Shown here one piece after another: positions 26,791-37,850 of a stretch of DNA of 64,000 bases (positions are counted from its first letter, which is position 1; each line of letters starts with the position of its first letter). The stretch is from Isoetes taiwanensis (taxonomy: Eukaryota; Streptophyta; Lycopodiopsida; Isoetales; Isoetaceae): NCBI GenBank assembly GCA_021234155.1, contig JAJEKV010000004.1, forward strand, positions 14,891,159-14,955,158, in the 5' to 3' direction. A program made the position numbers and the translations under genes. The notes below the pieces were generated by a model that worked only from the letters and a program-made list of their open reading frames with translations, ran no database searches and was not told the origin of the DNA.

Positions 26791-26933
26791 TTTTCCTTTT
26801 TCTTATCTGCCATATTTTTCTATTTCAAGGTTGGCTTCCTCTCTTAAAATTTCAGCTTGGGTTCTCCTTCTTTTCTTTACCATGTTTTCGATTACTTCCT
26901 CTTGCATACTTCGCTGCTCTTCATTTGCTGCAG

Positions 26934-27105
26934 GGGTTTTTTAATCCTAGTAGTAATGATTGTACTAGCCCATTGTATGGGTCCCATGACCTATTGGTCT
27001 CCGTGGACGTTAAAAAAATCTATTCTATTCTATTCTATTCTATTCTATTCTATTCTATTCTATTCTATTCTATTCTATTCTATTCTATTCTATTCTATTC
27101 TATTC
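26934..27105 (+). mobile_element. LINE 3' end nested in the Copia pol gene, (ATTCT)n tail
   Basis: From about 26934 the sequence leaves the Copia frame and reads GGGGTTTTTTAATCCTAGTA, then GACCTATTGGTCTCCGTGGA and TTAAAAAAATCT, and ends in about 17 TATTC units (27021-27105). It is nearly identical to 3952-4059 but is cut just downstream of the 3' UTR stem-loop. TCTTCATTTG (26915-26930 region) and TCTTCATCTG (27103-27112) flank it as a probable target duplication with one mismatch. It splits the linker between integrase and reverse transcriptase. Confidence 0.8.
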
Positions 27106-28533
27106 TTCATCTGTATTCGGCTTATTAATTGAAGTCACCTCCCCGTCGTCATCATCCAACAAGGTTCTGATGCTTTCATTGGCATCCTTCTTTTTTAGTT
27201 CATTTTCTGCCTTGTCATTTCTCCTTAGTTCTATTGCATGCTTACTTTCTAGATATTCTTTAAAAACGATTGATTCATCAAAGGTTACGTCTCTGCTTAC
27301 AAAAAAATTTCTGCTCAATGGCTCGTATAACCTGTAACCTTTGCTTTCCTGATCATATCCAACAAGGAATGTAACACGAGCTCTGTCATCTAATTTTTTT
27401 CTTAGCTCTTCTGGAATATGCATATATACAAGACACCCAAATACTTTCAGCCGATCAAAGTTTATCTTTGTCTTTGACCAAAGTTCTTCAGGCAAGGCAT
27501 AGTTTGCGCTTACGGAGCAGAGCTTATTTTGAATATAGACCATCGTGCGAATTGCCTCTTCCCATAGATAATTGGGCAGTCCAGTATGCTTCAATAATGC
27601 CCTTACAACATTTAACAAAGTCCTGTTCTTTCTCTCAGAGATTCCATTCTGCTGAGGCGTGTAAGAGCATGTAAGTTGCCTCTTTATTCCGTGGAATTTA
27701 CAGAAACTTCTGAATCTTTGAGAGGGATACTCACCACCTCTATCAGACCTTAGACAAGCCAGTTTTTTTCCTGTTTCTCTTTCACTTTCGAGCACAAAGT
27801 TCTTGAATACTTCATAAGCTTCATTTTTAATTTTCAGCAAATATATATTTGTAAACCTTGAAAAGTCATCCACAAATGTAAGAAAGTATCTTTTTCCTGT
27901 TTTACCTTGCACATTTATTGGGCCACAAATGTCAGAGTGTACCAGCTTTAGGACATCATCGGCTCTCTTCTTATTCCTGTGAAAAGGTAACCTGCAGTGC
28001 TTGCCTAGCATGCAGCCATAGCAAGTAAATTTCTTTTTGTCATTATGAGAAGTTCCCATAATATATTTCCTCTTGATCATCTCTTCAATACACTTTAAAT
28101 TTACATGCGCAAGCCTTTCATGCCATACTTCAATAGATGGAGCATCTGCTGCAATATTTACAGAAGGCATAGGAACAGCAGTATCAATGAGTACTTCTTG
28201 ACAATTTAGTTCATACAAATTACCAATTCGTGTACCAAGAAAAGCAACTTTATTATTTTTCCAAATCTTACAAAGTCTTTTGTCAAAAACAACAACAAAG
28301 CCAAGATCTGCTAGTTGGCTTACAGAAACAAGATTTCTTAATATGCCAGGCACACAAAACACATTATGTATATCTACTGGTCTGCCTTCAAGATCGAACA
28401 GCTGCAATAGTCCTTCAGACTCTACGGGCTGAGTTCTCCCATCTCCAAGCCTCACGTGCTTGCCATAACCACCTGAACTCCCCTTTAGCATTTCAGAGGA
28501 GCTAACTATGCTCCTCTCTGCACCGCTATCCAC
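27106..28533 (-). pseudogene. Copia protease and integrase
   Basis: A 477-codon frame. The protease active site is DSGAERSIVS at its start. The GAG-pre-integrase region is VWHERLAHVNLKCI. The integrase zinc finger ends CYGCMLGKH. The catalytic triad is in VHSDICGPI, FVDDFSRF and the glutamate of GISERKNRT. The downstream VFGCLVYMHIP and GYDQESKGYRLYEP are typical Copia integrase C-terminal features. The frame is intact until the nested LINE tail at 27105. Confidence 0.9.
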
Positions 28534-28905
28534 AACAAATGCATTCGAAGCTGGCCTAGTTTACAAGCATTAAACAAAGTATCACATACCTCAATATCAT
28601 GCTCTTCACTTTCATCTTCTTCTACTTCTTCCACTTCTTCTATGGCCACATTTACATTGGCTGGTCTGCCACGTCTTCTTCCTCTTCCTCTATATCTGCC
28701 ACCTCTGCTCTCAGGCCTACCTCTTCTTCTTCCTCTTCCTCTAGCATTCATTATTGGACTAGAACAAGTAGTAGACAGATGGCCTAATCCTCCGCAGTTG
28801 TAGCATGACACTGGTTTTCCAATTTTTGGACAGTTAATTTTAACATGTCCACTTTCTCCACACACAAAGCAAGGACCTACCAGTTCCCCTTAATTTCCAA
28901 GCTAT
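28500..28905 (-). pseudogene. Copia gag nucleocapsid (two CCHC knuckles)
   Basis: CFVCGESGHVKINC and CYNCGGLGHLSTTC are two CX2CX4HX4C knuckles. They are followed by an Arg/Gly-rich stretch (RGRGRRRGRP twice) and an acidic EEVEEVEEDESEEH tract leading to the protease. The frame shifts just before DSGA. The knuckles bind the element's RNA in the virus-like particle. Confidence 0.9.
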
Positions 28906-29196
28906 TTTTGATTTTTTTTGCAAGCAGCACATCAGCAGACTTGCCCTCTTCCTCTGTCCCTTTTTGCTCAATATGCGTAAATGCCATACACTTTCGGCAT
29001 GCTTTGCATTTCAATGTGATGTACACTTTAGCGTCAGCGACACAGTCTTGATTTAGTCTTGGTGCCCTTCAAGCTACCCTTCATTGCCCTTCCTTGCCCT
29101 TCATTACCCTTCAAAAATATTAGGATGTTCTTTAGTTATGGCTCATATTAGTAATGTGAAGCCCCGATCACACATGTTATTTATGAAGGTGCTGAT

Positions 29197-29790
29197 TTAG
29201 TGCCTGAATTTCGTTTTTTTGTACACCACTAGCAAAAAAACACACAGCTGTTCCATAGAAGAAAACATTCTTGAGATATCTAAGACTTGATGGTCTGATG
29301 TAATAGTTTCTCCAGCTGCTGTAAGATCTGCACAAAGCGTACCATATTTCTGAAATAGCTCAGTCGGACTGATTTTTCCATCATATTTCAACTTCTTTAT
29401 CTCACTTTCCAAAACATCTATTTGAGATGAGTTTTTTGTTTGATATGTTTGTAGCAAGTACTGCCACATTTCTCTAGGTCCCATTCCTCTTAAATTGAGC
29501 ATAATACCAGGAGCAAGCGTGGACCTGATTATTGCTTTAGCTTCACTTTCTCTAGTTTTATTGTCAACAGCAACTTCTAGTCCTGAGGTTGCAGGACTAC
29601 TTACATGACTAGTGCCTATCTGTACACCTGCTGCCGGGCTAGCACTAGAAGAAAGGACTGCTGCACCTGTGTTGCCTGAAACGGTTGAGCCTGCTGATGA
29701 GTCTACTAGGTCCCATAGACCTTCAAACTCCAACACTTCCATAATATTCTCTTTCCAAATCTGAAGCCATAATCTCCTTTGAACACTTCA
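29197..29790 (-). pseudogene. Copia gag N-terminal domain
   Basis: The frame at 29742-29197 has MEVLEFEGLWDLVD, EAKAIIRSTLAPGIMLNL, MWQYLLQTYQTKN and LKYDGKISPTELFQKYG, the UBN2-type Copia gag pattern. The true N-terminus (IEVFKGDYGFRFGKE) is readable one frame over at about 29785-29745, so a one-base indel is present. The C-terminal end is frameshifted before the knuckles. Confidence 0.8.
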
Positions 29791-29841
29791 ATTCCTGTCA
29801 GGAGTGTATAGCACCAAATCGTGTTGCCATATTTGCAATGT

Positions 29842-29854
29842 GGCTCTGATACCA
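29842..29854 (-). other. Copia primer-binding site (tRNA-iMet)
   Basis: The minus strand reads TGGTATCAGAGCC one base after the 5' LTR end, complementary to the 3' end of initiator tRNA-Met. Confidence 0.9.
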
Positions 29855-29855
29855 C

Positions 29856-30308
29856 TGAAAGGTTTTTTGTTTAATATGAACTTAGCTGAACTTGACGGCA
29901 AATATAGGCAACTACTTTTGATTATAATATTTCAACACCTTAGACAATGGTAAACTGCTTTGCATTAAAATGAACTTCAAGTCTTTTTACATTACCAGCA
30001 TTTCCAGCTACTTAACGACCTTCATGGCATACCCATTATCACACGATTCCATCCGGAAGCTCAACCAGTCAGCTCGGCTATCTCATCTCAATCCGTTAAT
30101 CCAAAATTCGGGCCAGATCGAATCATTCAGCCTAGTTCTATCTAACTAGAATACACCTGGACCCATGATACTGTTCATGCTATTCTGGTTCATATCGTAA
30201 CCATTATCCTTTAGATAAATTGAATATCAATAGTCCATAGATATGAAATATGGCATGAACTACATTCCACAAATATGACATGAACCACATCTCACATTAA
30301 ACTTCACA
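29856..30308 (-). repeat. Copia 5' LTR
   Basis: 453 bp. It carries the element's promoter. It differs from the other LTR at about 7 positions plus 1-base and 2-base indels. Confidence 0.95.
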
Positions 30309-30660
30309 GATGTCTCTGTGAGAGTGACGGTAGATTGAACCGTGCGGAGCCTGACCAATAGTTCTAAGAGCATACAATGGATTTGAGTAGCAATTCTCTC
30401 CAAGGCTACAGCTGAGGATGCATTGGAAGTGGATTATGCCAGGATTGGATGCTGGGGCCCAAAGGAGGGGGCTGCCTGGAGGTAGGGCTCTATCGTGGGG
30501 TCATAGGGCTTATCAGAATCTCTGGCATGGGCACACCTAATGAGGTTCTTTGCCTTGCGGGTCTCCCTGGCCATGCGCTTGATCTCACGGGTCATTTTGA
30601 TGCTATATTGGACAGGGACTGGGCAAGGCCAAAACAACGAGTTTCAAATAGCTAGGCAGA

Positions 30661-31298
30661 AGTAGGAGCAGACCAAGGGAACATGGAGTAATTCTTATAA
30701 AAACCATTATGACATCATCTTCCTTCAATGTGCAATTTATCGATGTTTAATGCCGTCCTTGGTGCATTGATAAGCTTTGCAGTTATTTTTCCTAAAAAAT
30801 TGAACCCATGACCTGCTACCCTTGAGTCTCACCAAACTCACAGGTCAATACACTTAAGCGTCTGAAAAGTTAAGCTGGAAGCATAAATATGGCACTTGAT
30901 AACTCCAGAGATGGCCTTCAAAGCTTCCCTTTTGAACCCTTCAACTGAAGCAAACCATTTTTTCGTTAATCTGAAAATGGTTGGCTTCTTTATTCCCCAG
31001 TCATAAGAAATTCTTGAGTTGTAATGTCTCAAATACAGTATATTTAATATTACATTATTTAATAGATCCCATAACATTATTTAACAGTTCACAAAGAATA
31101 AGCAGACTACATGTTGCATTCATATGTGTACCATATCTTACAAATAGGGAAATTTCTCGCAAATAAAAACGAGTCAGTGCCAATAATGCCAGCACGTTTA
31201 GCGAGAAATGAACATGAGTAGAGAATTCTACATTTGAAGAGGAAAAACTTCCTGATACACATAAAAAGAACTTAGAACATGGTCAATAATCATCAGAG
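30661..31298. other. Intergenic DNA with one tRNA-like box
   Basis: On the minus strand, GGTCATGGGTTCAATTTTTT (30794-30813) preceded by TGAGTTTGGTGAGACT (30825-30840) resembles a SINE head with a B box. No gene is seen. Confidence 0.4.
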
Positions 31299-31570
31299 CT
31301 ACCCGATCCACTTCCTCATGACGGTTTCCTGCACAGAGAAGAAGCCAGGAAGAAACCATCCGGCAGCCATGGCCATGGCGTCAGACAAATGATCAGTCTT
31401 TGTATCCAGGAACACCACAAAAGGATGGAAGGAGCAAAAAGATTTTTTTTTTAATGCAGGCAATTCTGAGCAAGGAAAAAAACCTGTTATACCTCCAGAT
31501 CCCTCAGAGGCAAGCTTGATGCTGGAACGGATGGATGAAGCAAGGCATCACCCGCTTCCGCTGCCTCCAG
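31299..31570 (-). pseudogene. Two exon-like blocks of an unidentified gene
   Basis: Exon-like block 31493-31570 has an acceptor CTTTTGCACAG and a donor GTATAAC and encodes LEAAEAGDALLHPSVPASSL, then PLRDLE. A second block, 31299-31328, has acceptor CTTCTCTGTGCAG and reads ETVMRKWIG and stop in the same phase. One base over, the end reads GSSDDY and stop, which could be the original terminus. The blocks look like the C-terminus of a plant protein but I do not recognise the family. No upstream exons were found, so it is a remnant or a false call. Confidence 0.3.
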
Positions 31571-32614
31571 CTGTGCAAAAGGGGAACTGACACGCAATCA
31601 GAAGCTTGAATTTACAGAGTGGCAGGGCCTGAGCAGGATATTAGCACCTGTAGAATATTAGCAGCCAATATGTCATTTTTGTGTGCTCTGAGCGGTCTTA
31701 GGGCATGGAACATCTCAAATGTGTAAACCCAGAATGCTCCAACCTTCATGAGCTGAAAATATCCAACCTCCAAAGCCAGATACTTATTTGTGTGAAGGTC
31801 GATTCATACAATTGGAGCATGATGGGCCTTGAAGCACCTCCTTTGGTTCAAGAGGGCCGAAGAGCTGCGCTACGATGGCACAGATGATGACGATGGAGGA
31901 TGGGGACCCATTTGCTCCATCCTAGTTTTTCTCAGATGTGGCCACTGAGGGTGATTTTCTACTATCACAACATATATAAGTCAGTGTGATTTTTTGTTTG
32001 ATGTAATATTTTCGTTCCAGACCATGAGATACATAAAAACGTATCGAAGATAGAGAACTCAGATTTTATTCGAATGCTCAATTTCTCTTCTCTAGGAACG
32101 AAAGAGGATATGTAGGTGGATGCTTCCATAAATATGGCTATCAGGTTTGGTTCATTTTATTCTAGAATGCTTGAAGCATTGTCTATTGTTGATATGAAGC
32201 TTAGTGTCTAATTAAAAATCAGTCTAGATGCTCTAAAAATAATGAAATCTTTTCATTCAAATGGGATGCCTTAAATTAGTGAATAACCTCCAAATATGAT
32301 ACAATTGTAATGTAAGGGACTGAGATTGTCTTAATAGATTGAGAAGTTCCTTTTGAACTTTATACTAGTAAGGAATTTGCCTTTGTGTAAGCTGTTAATC
32401 TAGTGTTTCTTTGGAAACTAAGGTTCAGTGTTGTTTAGTTACATGTCTATCTGATGCTATAATGTGGCATATCTCTCAAGGTAAATTCATTTTTATGCAT
32501 ATCTATAGGTTTGCTAAACGAGCTTAAATGTAATGAGAAAGTGATCAATGACAATTCTTCAAAAAAGATACTAGGTATTGTTTAGTTCTTTTTATCATAA
32601 TAATTCGTTAGCTA
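31571..32614. other. No gene recognised
   Basis: AT-rich noncoding DNA. A 60-codon plus-strand frame at 31705-31887 has no family resemblance. Confidence 0.45.
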
Positions 32615-33020
32615 CTGAGATTCATGGCAATGTAGAATTCAATTTTTAGTTCTAATTATTTGTGTTGTTTTAGTTGTAAGTGATAAGTATAGATGTAGTT
32701 GCAGCTTCTGAGGTTAATGACAACGTAGGATTCAATTCTTAGTTCTAATTGTTTTCGTTGCAAGTGATGCTTGTAGACGTAGTTGCAACTCTAGTTGTGT
32801 CAAAATTACAATACAGAGGGTATTGTAGTTCCATCAAGTTGTTAGTTGCAGGTGCAATGTTGCAAGCACATCTGTTGTTTAATTATAGCTACAGTTTGCA
32901 TTTCGTAGTTGCAATTGTAGTGGACTTTGTTAGTCACCGTTTCATTCCCACCAATAGTTATAGTTTCAGTTGCAGTGGCATTTGTAGTTGCAGTCACAGT
33001 TGCAGTTAGAGTCCAAGTTT
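32615..33020 (+). repeat. 93-bp tandem pair and GTTGCA-like hexamer array
   Basis: CTGAGRTTMATG...GTAGRATTCAATT..TAGTTCTAATT occurs at 32615 and 32708 (period 93). From there to 33020 the words TAGTTGCA, CAGTTGCAGT and TTGTAGTTGCAG recur irregularly. A similar array in the opposite orientation lies at 36286-36590. Confidence 0.6.
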
Positions 33021-33652
33021 GAATCAGTTATAGTCACAACTTGCTGCTTGCTTCGATAGTTCCAAGTTATGGCTTTGGTAGTGCTACTAACTTGCAATGC
33101 ATACTAGTTTTCTAGATAATTACATGTTCGTTGCTTTATAGCTTAGTAGTTTGCAGTTATTGCTAACATGCATCAATTTCATGTGCTAGTAGGTAGTGCT
33201 AGCTGGCATGACAAATCGATTCACCAATGCCAAAACAGTATGCGGCTTGAAGGAGAGGTAATAGTAAATCAAACTGGTCAAATTTGTGAGCCGTCTATTA
33301 TGCGTTGAGCATGCAATGCGCATTGATGCTCCTTAGGAGATTGCTCATGTCCGGGAATCAGTTAAAACTTGTTTTTTTTGTTTCTATTATATTTATGTTT
33401 AAGGTAGCCAACTGTTAATTTAACTCAAAGAGTCCTTGCGGAACTTATGACGTCTACTTTAGCACTGGATGGATCAAAGATGCAGAATTCTGATTTCAAA
33501 GTTCTGAAGGGAGTGCTTGTTGCAGATATAATATGAACCGTCGTTTAAGAGCAAAGGGTCACACTGCCTTCTCTGCCAGGACTTTTCAGGAATCTATAAG
33601 TAACAATCTAATTGTACTCATTTCAAGACGTTCGACACAACTAGTGGCAGTT

Positions 33653-34210
33653 TTGATGTGGTTGTTACTTGATGATTTAGCTTTAAAGTGTTTGCAAAGA
33701 TTTATCAAGTTGTTTGCAAGAGATGGTAGTTTCTTCTACAAAGTTCAGATTATAGTCATGTGCAAAGAAGAGCCATCTGATGGACATTGGGTAGCATATG
33801 ATCCAGCTGCAAAAGCATGGCACCGGTTGCCTTCCATTCCTGGAATGAATTACAATCTTCATTGTGGCTTTGGCACTACTATTATTGCAAACAAACTGCT
33901 CATAATTGGTGGCTACTATGGACGCATAGGAAGACAACTTTCCATTTACTTTTTGGTACAAAAGAGGTTTTGTAGTTTGATCCATTTTACAAGAAATAGG
34001 GCAAGGCAGCAAGCATGCACACAACTAGATGCAACTTTGTATGTGCTGTTGTTCGTGGGAAGATGCATGTAGCATTTGGATACTGGTCATCTAGGAGAAG
34101 TTCGCTTGTCCATGCTGAATATCTTTGACCCTATGAAGGGAGTTGGACACGGCGCTTGTGGTTAGTGTTTCAACCAAAAGCCTATATGTAGCATGGAAAA
34201 ATGTAACAAC
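33653..34210 (+). pseudogene. F-box/kelch-repeat gene relic
   Basis: F-box/kelch proteins are SCF ubiquitin-ligase adaptors that bind substrates with a beta-propeller. The frame at 33653-33950 has the start of an F-box (LLDDLALKCLQRFI), a shortened middle, then MCKEEPSDGHWVAYDPAAK, AWHRLPSIPG and NKLLIIGGYYG, a kelch blade. After a frameshift near 33955 a second blade reads RCNFVCAVVRGKMHVAFGY, then HAEYL, stop, PYEGSWTRRLW. Several stops lie in this part (FDPFYKK, stop, and YL, stop). Much of the F-box and the later blades are missing. Canonical members have about 350-400 residues. It lies between oppositely oriented GTTGCA-like arrays. Confidence 0.75.
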
Positions 34211-36285
34211 AATGTGGAATTCATGTGGGGAGGCCATTGGTTGTGCAGTTTTAGAGAACAATAATATAAACCCTCCTGCTCTTAATCAAGCTTCAGTGAT
34301 CTTACTGTGGATATTTCTTTCAACACTTACACACTTCTGATTATCGTTAGCATAGAATTGTTGTCTTTAATATTCATAATGTCAATAAATATGATTTTTA
34401 ATCTTTGCTCTAGCATATCATAACCTTAGATTCTTTGATTTCTTAGCAATGTTGTGGCATTTTAAGAATTGCAGAATAATATTACAACCATAAAGTCAAG
34501 TGGAAATGCTATAATATCTTATGGCACCTCCATTCTTAATTAGACTGAGATGGACCTGCAAAAATTTTGTTTGTGTTTACGAATACTTCCTTGCTGTTCT
34601 CTTGCAAATTCCAACATCGTAGATGGAACGGAAGGCCCAACAATCTAACCTCTTAGATGGAATGTGCCTGCAACAAATAAAAAGAATGCTTGTAGTTAAA
34701 TTTAACAAAGTCGAACAATATGAAGGACAAAACTGAAAAAAGAAGCAACACGCTTTCTTAGGGAAATTCGTACATAACACATATTGCTCTAGATGCTTTG
34801 GTAATGCTGGACATAAATGAACATTTATAGCAATGCCAATATTTTGCACCTAGAAAAGAGAAAACACCGAGAGCAGGAAAACCAATATGTCAGTAAGTGC
34901 GCTGCAAAGTTATGATTTAACTAGAGACATCTCTACCGTCCAGCCTACACTAAACAAAATGCCTTTCATATGGCTGAACTTAACTGATTGCTTATACTTC
35001 ATAGCTCCAAGACTAAGTTTATAACAAATCAACGGCACTCTCTAGGATGACTAAAACATTGCTCAACACCTAACTTCTTACTCTCCAAGATTGGCAATTC
35101 TTTGTCCTAAACTTCATAAAGGGTCACATAATCAAAAGGCATTTGCAGATGCTTTTTTCTACTTGCAGCCACAACAACTCGAGACAATCTAGTTAGAGGG
35201 CTTCTACTAGAAAGCCTATTCCTGTACATTCTTATTACTGCCACAAATATTGCAATTGCAACAACCATGGAAATGGCCAGCACTCCAATGCTTCTGTCTC
35301 AGCCAACATAGTCCAAAAATGAGAAGATAATTTCAATGGGGATGTGGCATTTATAAACACCATACATTTTTCTCAATGTTACAACAAATTTGCAAGGCTA
35401 AAATCTTAAAAGCAACACCAAAATACACAACCTAAAGATTCATGTGACTTTTCACAAGCTGGCCAAAAACGAGCTCACATTAAAGAGAGTCCTCTAACCA
35501 AAATTCCACCATACACAACCCATAGAAGTAAGCATGCATGCCAAACAATTCAACATAAGACCCCTTTAAAAAGACAAATCGCCAAAGCTTGCGCATTCAT
35601 GCCATCACTCCAAGCAATTTAAACAAGCTGCTTTGAGAAGTTGTGTATTACCACATCAATTAATCATCTAATAACGAGATATACAATGCTAGCCTGCCAT
35701 TTATTGAGTGATGCAACATGCTGTCAATGTTCTCAGCAGGATCTTGGCAGTCACAAAGAAAATAGCCGACACAATTCAGACGCATATGCATACAGATAAT
35801 GTCATAGCAGAACCAAGAGCTTGTACGTCTTGACTTCAGACCTATCAATTTAACATCAAAATCCAGCATCATTATTCATCAAAGTTTTTAACAAAGTTAA
35901 AATATTCGCATGCATCTTACCTTCTTTACGTAAAGTATCATATGTACGCAGACATTACCATCATGCCAACTTATCTGAGTGCTTTGCTATAAAATAGCAG
36001 ACTGTACTTTTTGGGGCATCATGCAAACCCAAGTGAGATAGAAAACTAGCGTGAGCATGACTGTAGCAAATAATTTAACAACCATGCCTTTCTCATCGAG
36101 AGCTATCCATTGTTTAGTTCTTGCATGCATATCACTTTGTTTTGTAAGCAAATCTTTACCAATCGATATGTAGTGCATGAAACATAGACATGGCAAGTAC
36201 CAAGCATATACAATAGAATTAATTACTCTTTGAACATTGTTAGATGCACATAAATAAAATTATATATTACCAGTGGTTGCATCCC
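34211..36285. other. AT-rich intergenic DNA, no gene
   Basis: No frame longer than about 90 codons and no family resemblance. Part of the lost kelch gene may have been here. Confidence 0.5.
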
Positions 36286-36590
36286 CAAAGCAATGCACAT
36301 GAACCTGCAACTTGCAACTACAACTAAACTTGCAATTGCAACTGCAGCTGTCATTATATACATGCACCTGGCATTACGTATGCTACTATCTGTATCTGCA
36401 TCTGCAACTATAGGTTGTACCTGCATTATAACTATCGAAATTTTAAATGTACTTTGTTAGCTGCAATGCAACACCAACCACAACTTACAACCATAACCAT
36501 CTACTTCATCTGTAACTAAACAAACCACCTACACTGCACTTCTATCGTATTTCATCTTTTACTGCAACATCAACTACAACTACTGCACAA
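36286..36590 (-). repeat. Inverted partner of the GTTGCA-like array
   Basis: The plus strand shows TGCAACTTGCAACTACAAC, TGCAATTGCAACTGCAGC, ATCTGCATCTGCAACT and ACATCAACTACAACTACTGC, the reverse complement style of 32700-33020. Confidence 0.55.
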
Positions 36591-36876
36591 GCCAAGTGGG
36601 AATGAAATGGCTTAAGCAATAGTTCTACTAATGCCACGGTTCTATTGCGACAGCAATAGAACCGACATTCCTTGGATGGGGACGTCCCTTTGTCACTCCT
36701 CCTATTTATTCAGCCTCTCTTCTTTGTTCTATCATCGGCGTTCTCTTGAGCTAGATTTCTCCTTCTTCTCTATCCTATCAGTTTCCCTCACCCTCCCTCC
36801 TTGGTGGATTGTCCGCGACTTGATGGTAGCAAATGTGCCCGTTTGTTTCTATATTCTTTAAGTGCATTATTCATGT

Positions 36877-37385
36877 TTTCTCGGCGTGGCATAGTAGCCT
36901 CCGAGGCATATTTATCATTCTTTCTCGGTGTGGCGCTGTAGCCTCCGAGAGTACTTGTTATTTCATTTTTTCTCGCCGTGGCGCTTACCCTTGATGGTTT
37001 TTTCATTTGATCGTGTTCGTTATTTCCTTTTCTATGTCCTTTAAATTTGCATTCTTTATTTCCTCAACGTGGTTTTGTAGCCTCTGATGCATACTTATTG
37101 GTTTACTCTTTCTCGGCATGGCATTAGTATTTTATTTATTCATTCATGTTTTCTCTCGGTGTGGCATTGTAGCCTCTGAGTCAATATTTATTATTCATGT
37201 TTTCTCTCGGCGCATTTGCTGCCTCCAGATCATATTTATTGTTTTTTCTGCGATGGTGTCAGAGCCTCCGAGGCAAAGACTTATCGGTTGTTTTTTCCTG
37301 CGATGGTCATTCCGCGGATGGTTCCCGATTGGTCGGCTGTTATTTCTTTCTCGGCGTGGCCCTGGAGCCTCCGAGTCTTCTTACC
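36877..37385. repeat. Array of about ten 45-50-bp hairpin-forming units
   Basis: Units start TTTCTCGGCGTGGC and continue with TAGCCTCCGAG and an AT-rich spacer (GGCATATTTATYATTCATG-like). Starts are near 36877, 36922, 36970, 37060, 37108, 37151, 37200, 37244, 37290 and 37340. CTCGG pairs with CCGAG and GGC with GCC inside a unit. In several degraded units only one arm survives. The array stands at the left edge of the pyrimidine-rich block. Confidence 0.7.
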
Positions 37386-37727
37386 TATGGCATCTAACTC
37401 ATTGACGGGTTATTTTTCTTTCAGCCTTGATTCTGCAGTGGTTGCCATAGTGCATGGGGTCGTGCTTCAACTATTTGCTTGGGTTTCCTCAAAAACCTAA
37501 GGAGGCGTGGTTTTTCTTCCCGATGAAGAGCAATCACCGGGTCTTCTCACCTTTGCTTCGACCAAGTGGCGGATAAAACCATCTTTTATGTTGTATTCTT
37601 CAGTTTCATCATGCTCTCGATGATTGTCTAGTTTCGGAGCATTTAAAGTTCATATTTCCAAATTTATCTATCCCTAGTGAGGGATCCATTTGTACTCAAT
37701 GTTTTACAAAGCTCAATGAAAACACCA

Positions 37728-37850
37728 CTTCACTTGAGCTAGATTTCTCCTTCTTCTCTATCCTATCAGTTTGTCCTACCAATTTCATGCGTTCTCTTGA
37801 GCTAGATTTCTCCTTCTTCTCTATCCTATCAGTTTGTCCTACCAATTTCA
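37728..37850. repeat. 62-bp tandem pair; third copy at 36741
   Basis: The unit runs from TTGAGCTAGATTTCTCC to TATCCTATCAGTTTG and TCCTACCAATTTCAT. It occurs twice head to tail here and once, partly, at 36741-36785, about 1 kb upstream. Confidence 0.8.

Larger units (their letters stand above)
24798..30308 (-). mobile_element. Ty1/Copia LTR retrotransposon, nearly complete
   Basis: Both LTRs (24798-25253 and 29856-30308) begin TG and end CA on the plus strand. They are flanked by the 5-bp target duplication GATGT at 24793-24797 and 30309-30313. The order on the minus strand is 5' LTR (right), tRNA-iMet primer site, gag with two zinc knuckles, protease, integrase, reverse transcriptase, RNase H, polypurine tract, 3' LTR. 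Integrase before reverse transcriptase is the Copia order. I count about 7 substitutions and 2 small indels between the LTRs, so insertion was fairly recent. Frameshifts, a loss after the reverse transcriptase YVDD motif and a nested LINE 3' end in pol make it non-autonomous now. Confidence 0.95.
23870..30660 (-). mobile_element. ORF1-only LINE, split by a Copia insertion
   Basis: Reading the minus strand, this LINE runs from about 30660 to 30314, is interrupted by the Copia element with its target duplication, and resumes from 24792 to 23870. The right part encodes a Lys/Arg-rich, possibly coiled N-terminal piece (MTREIKRMARETRKAKN). The left part encodes the ORF1 C-terminal domain. No ORF2 (endonuclease or reverse transcriptase) is present. 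ORF1 is followed directly by a roughly 170-bp 3' UTR with two related hairpin units (GGGCATGAGCCC and GGCATAAGCCC near 23970 and 24042), the block CCGATTGGGTTCTCGTGGA and a tail of ATAAG units (plus strand, 23870-23914). Its length without the Copia is about 1.3 kb. The 5' end is uncertain. Confidence 0.7.

Noticed and set aside
26733-27132. Plus-strand frames reading repeated LFYSI peptides
   Set aside because: They are the translation of the (ATTCT)n LINE tail and have no protein meaning.
36877-37385. Repeat array considered as CRISPR
   Set aside because: Units are degenerate and spacers are themselves similar; the DNA is from a plant nucleus.
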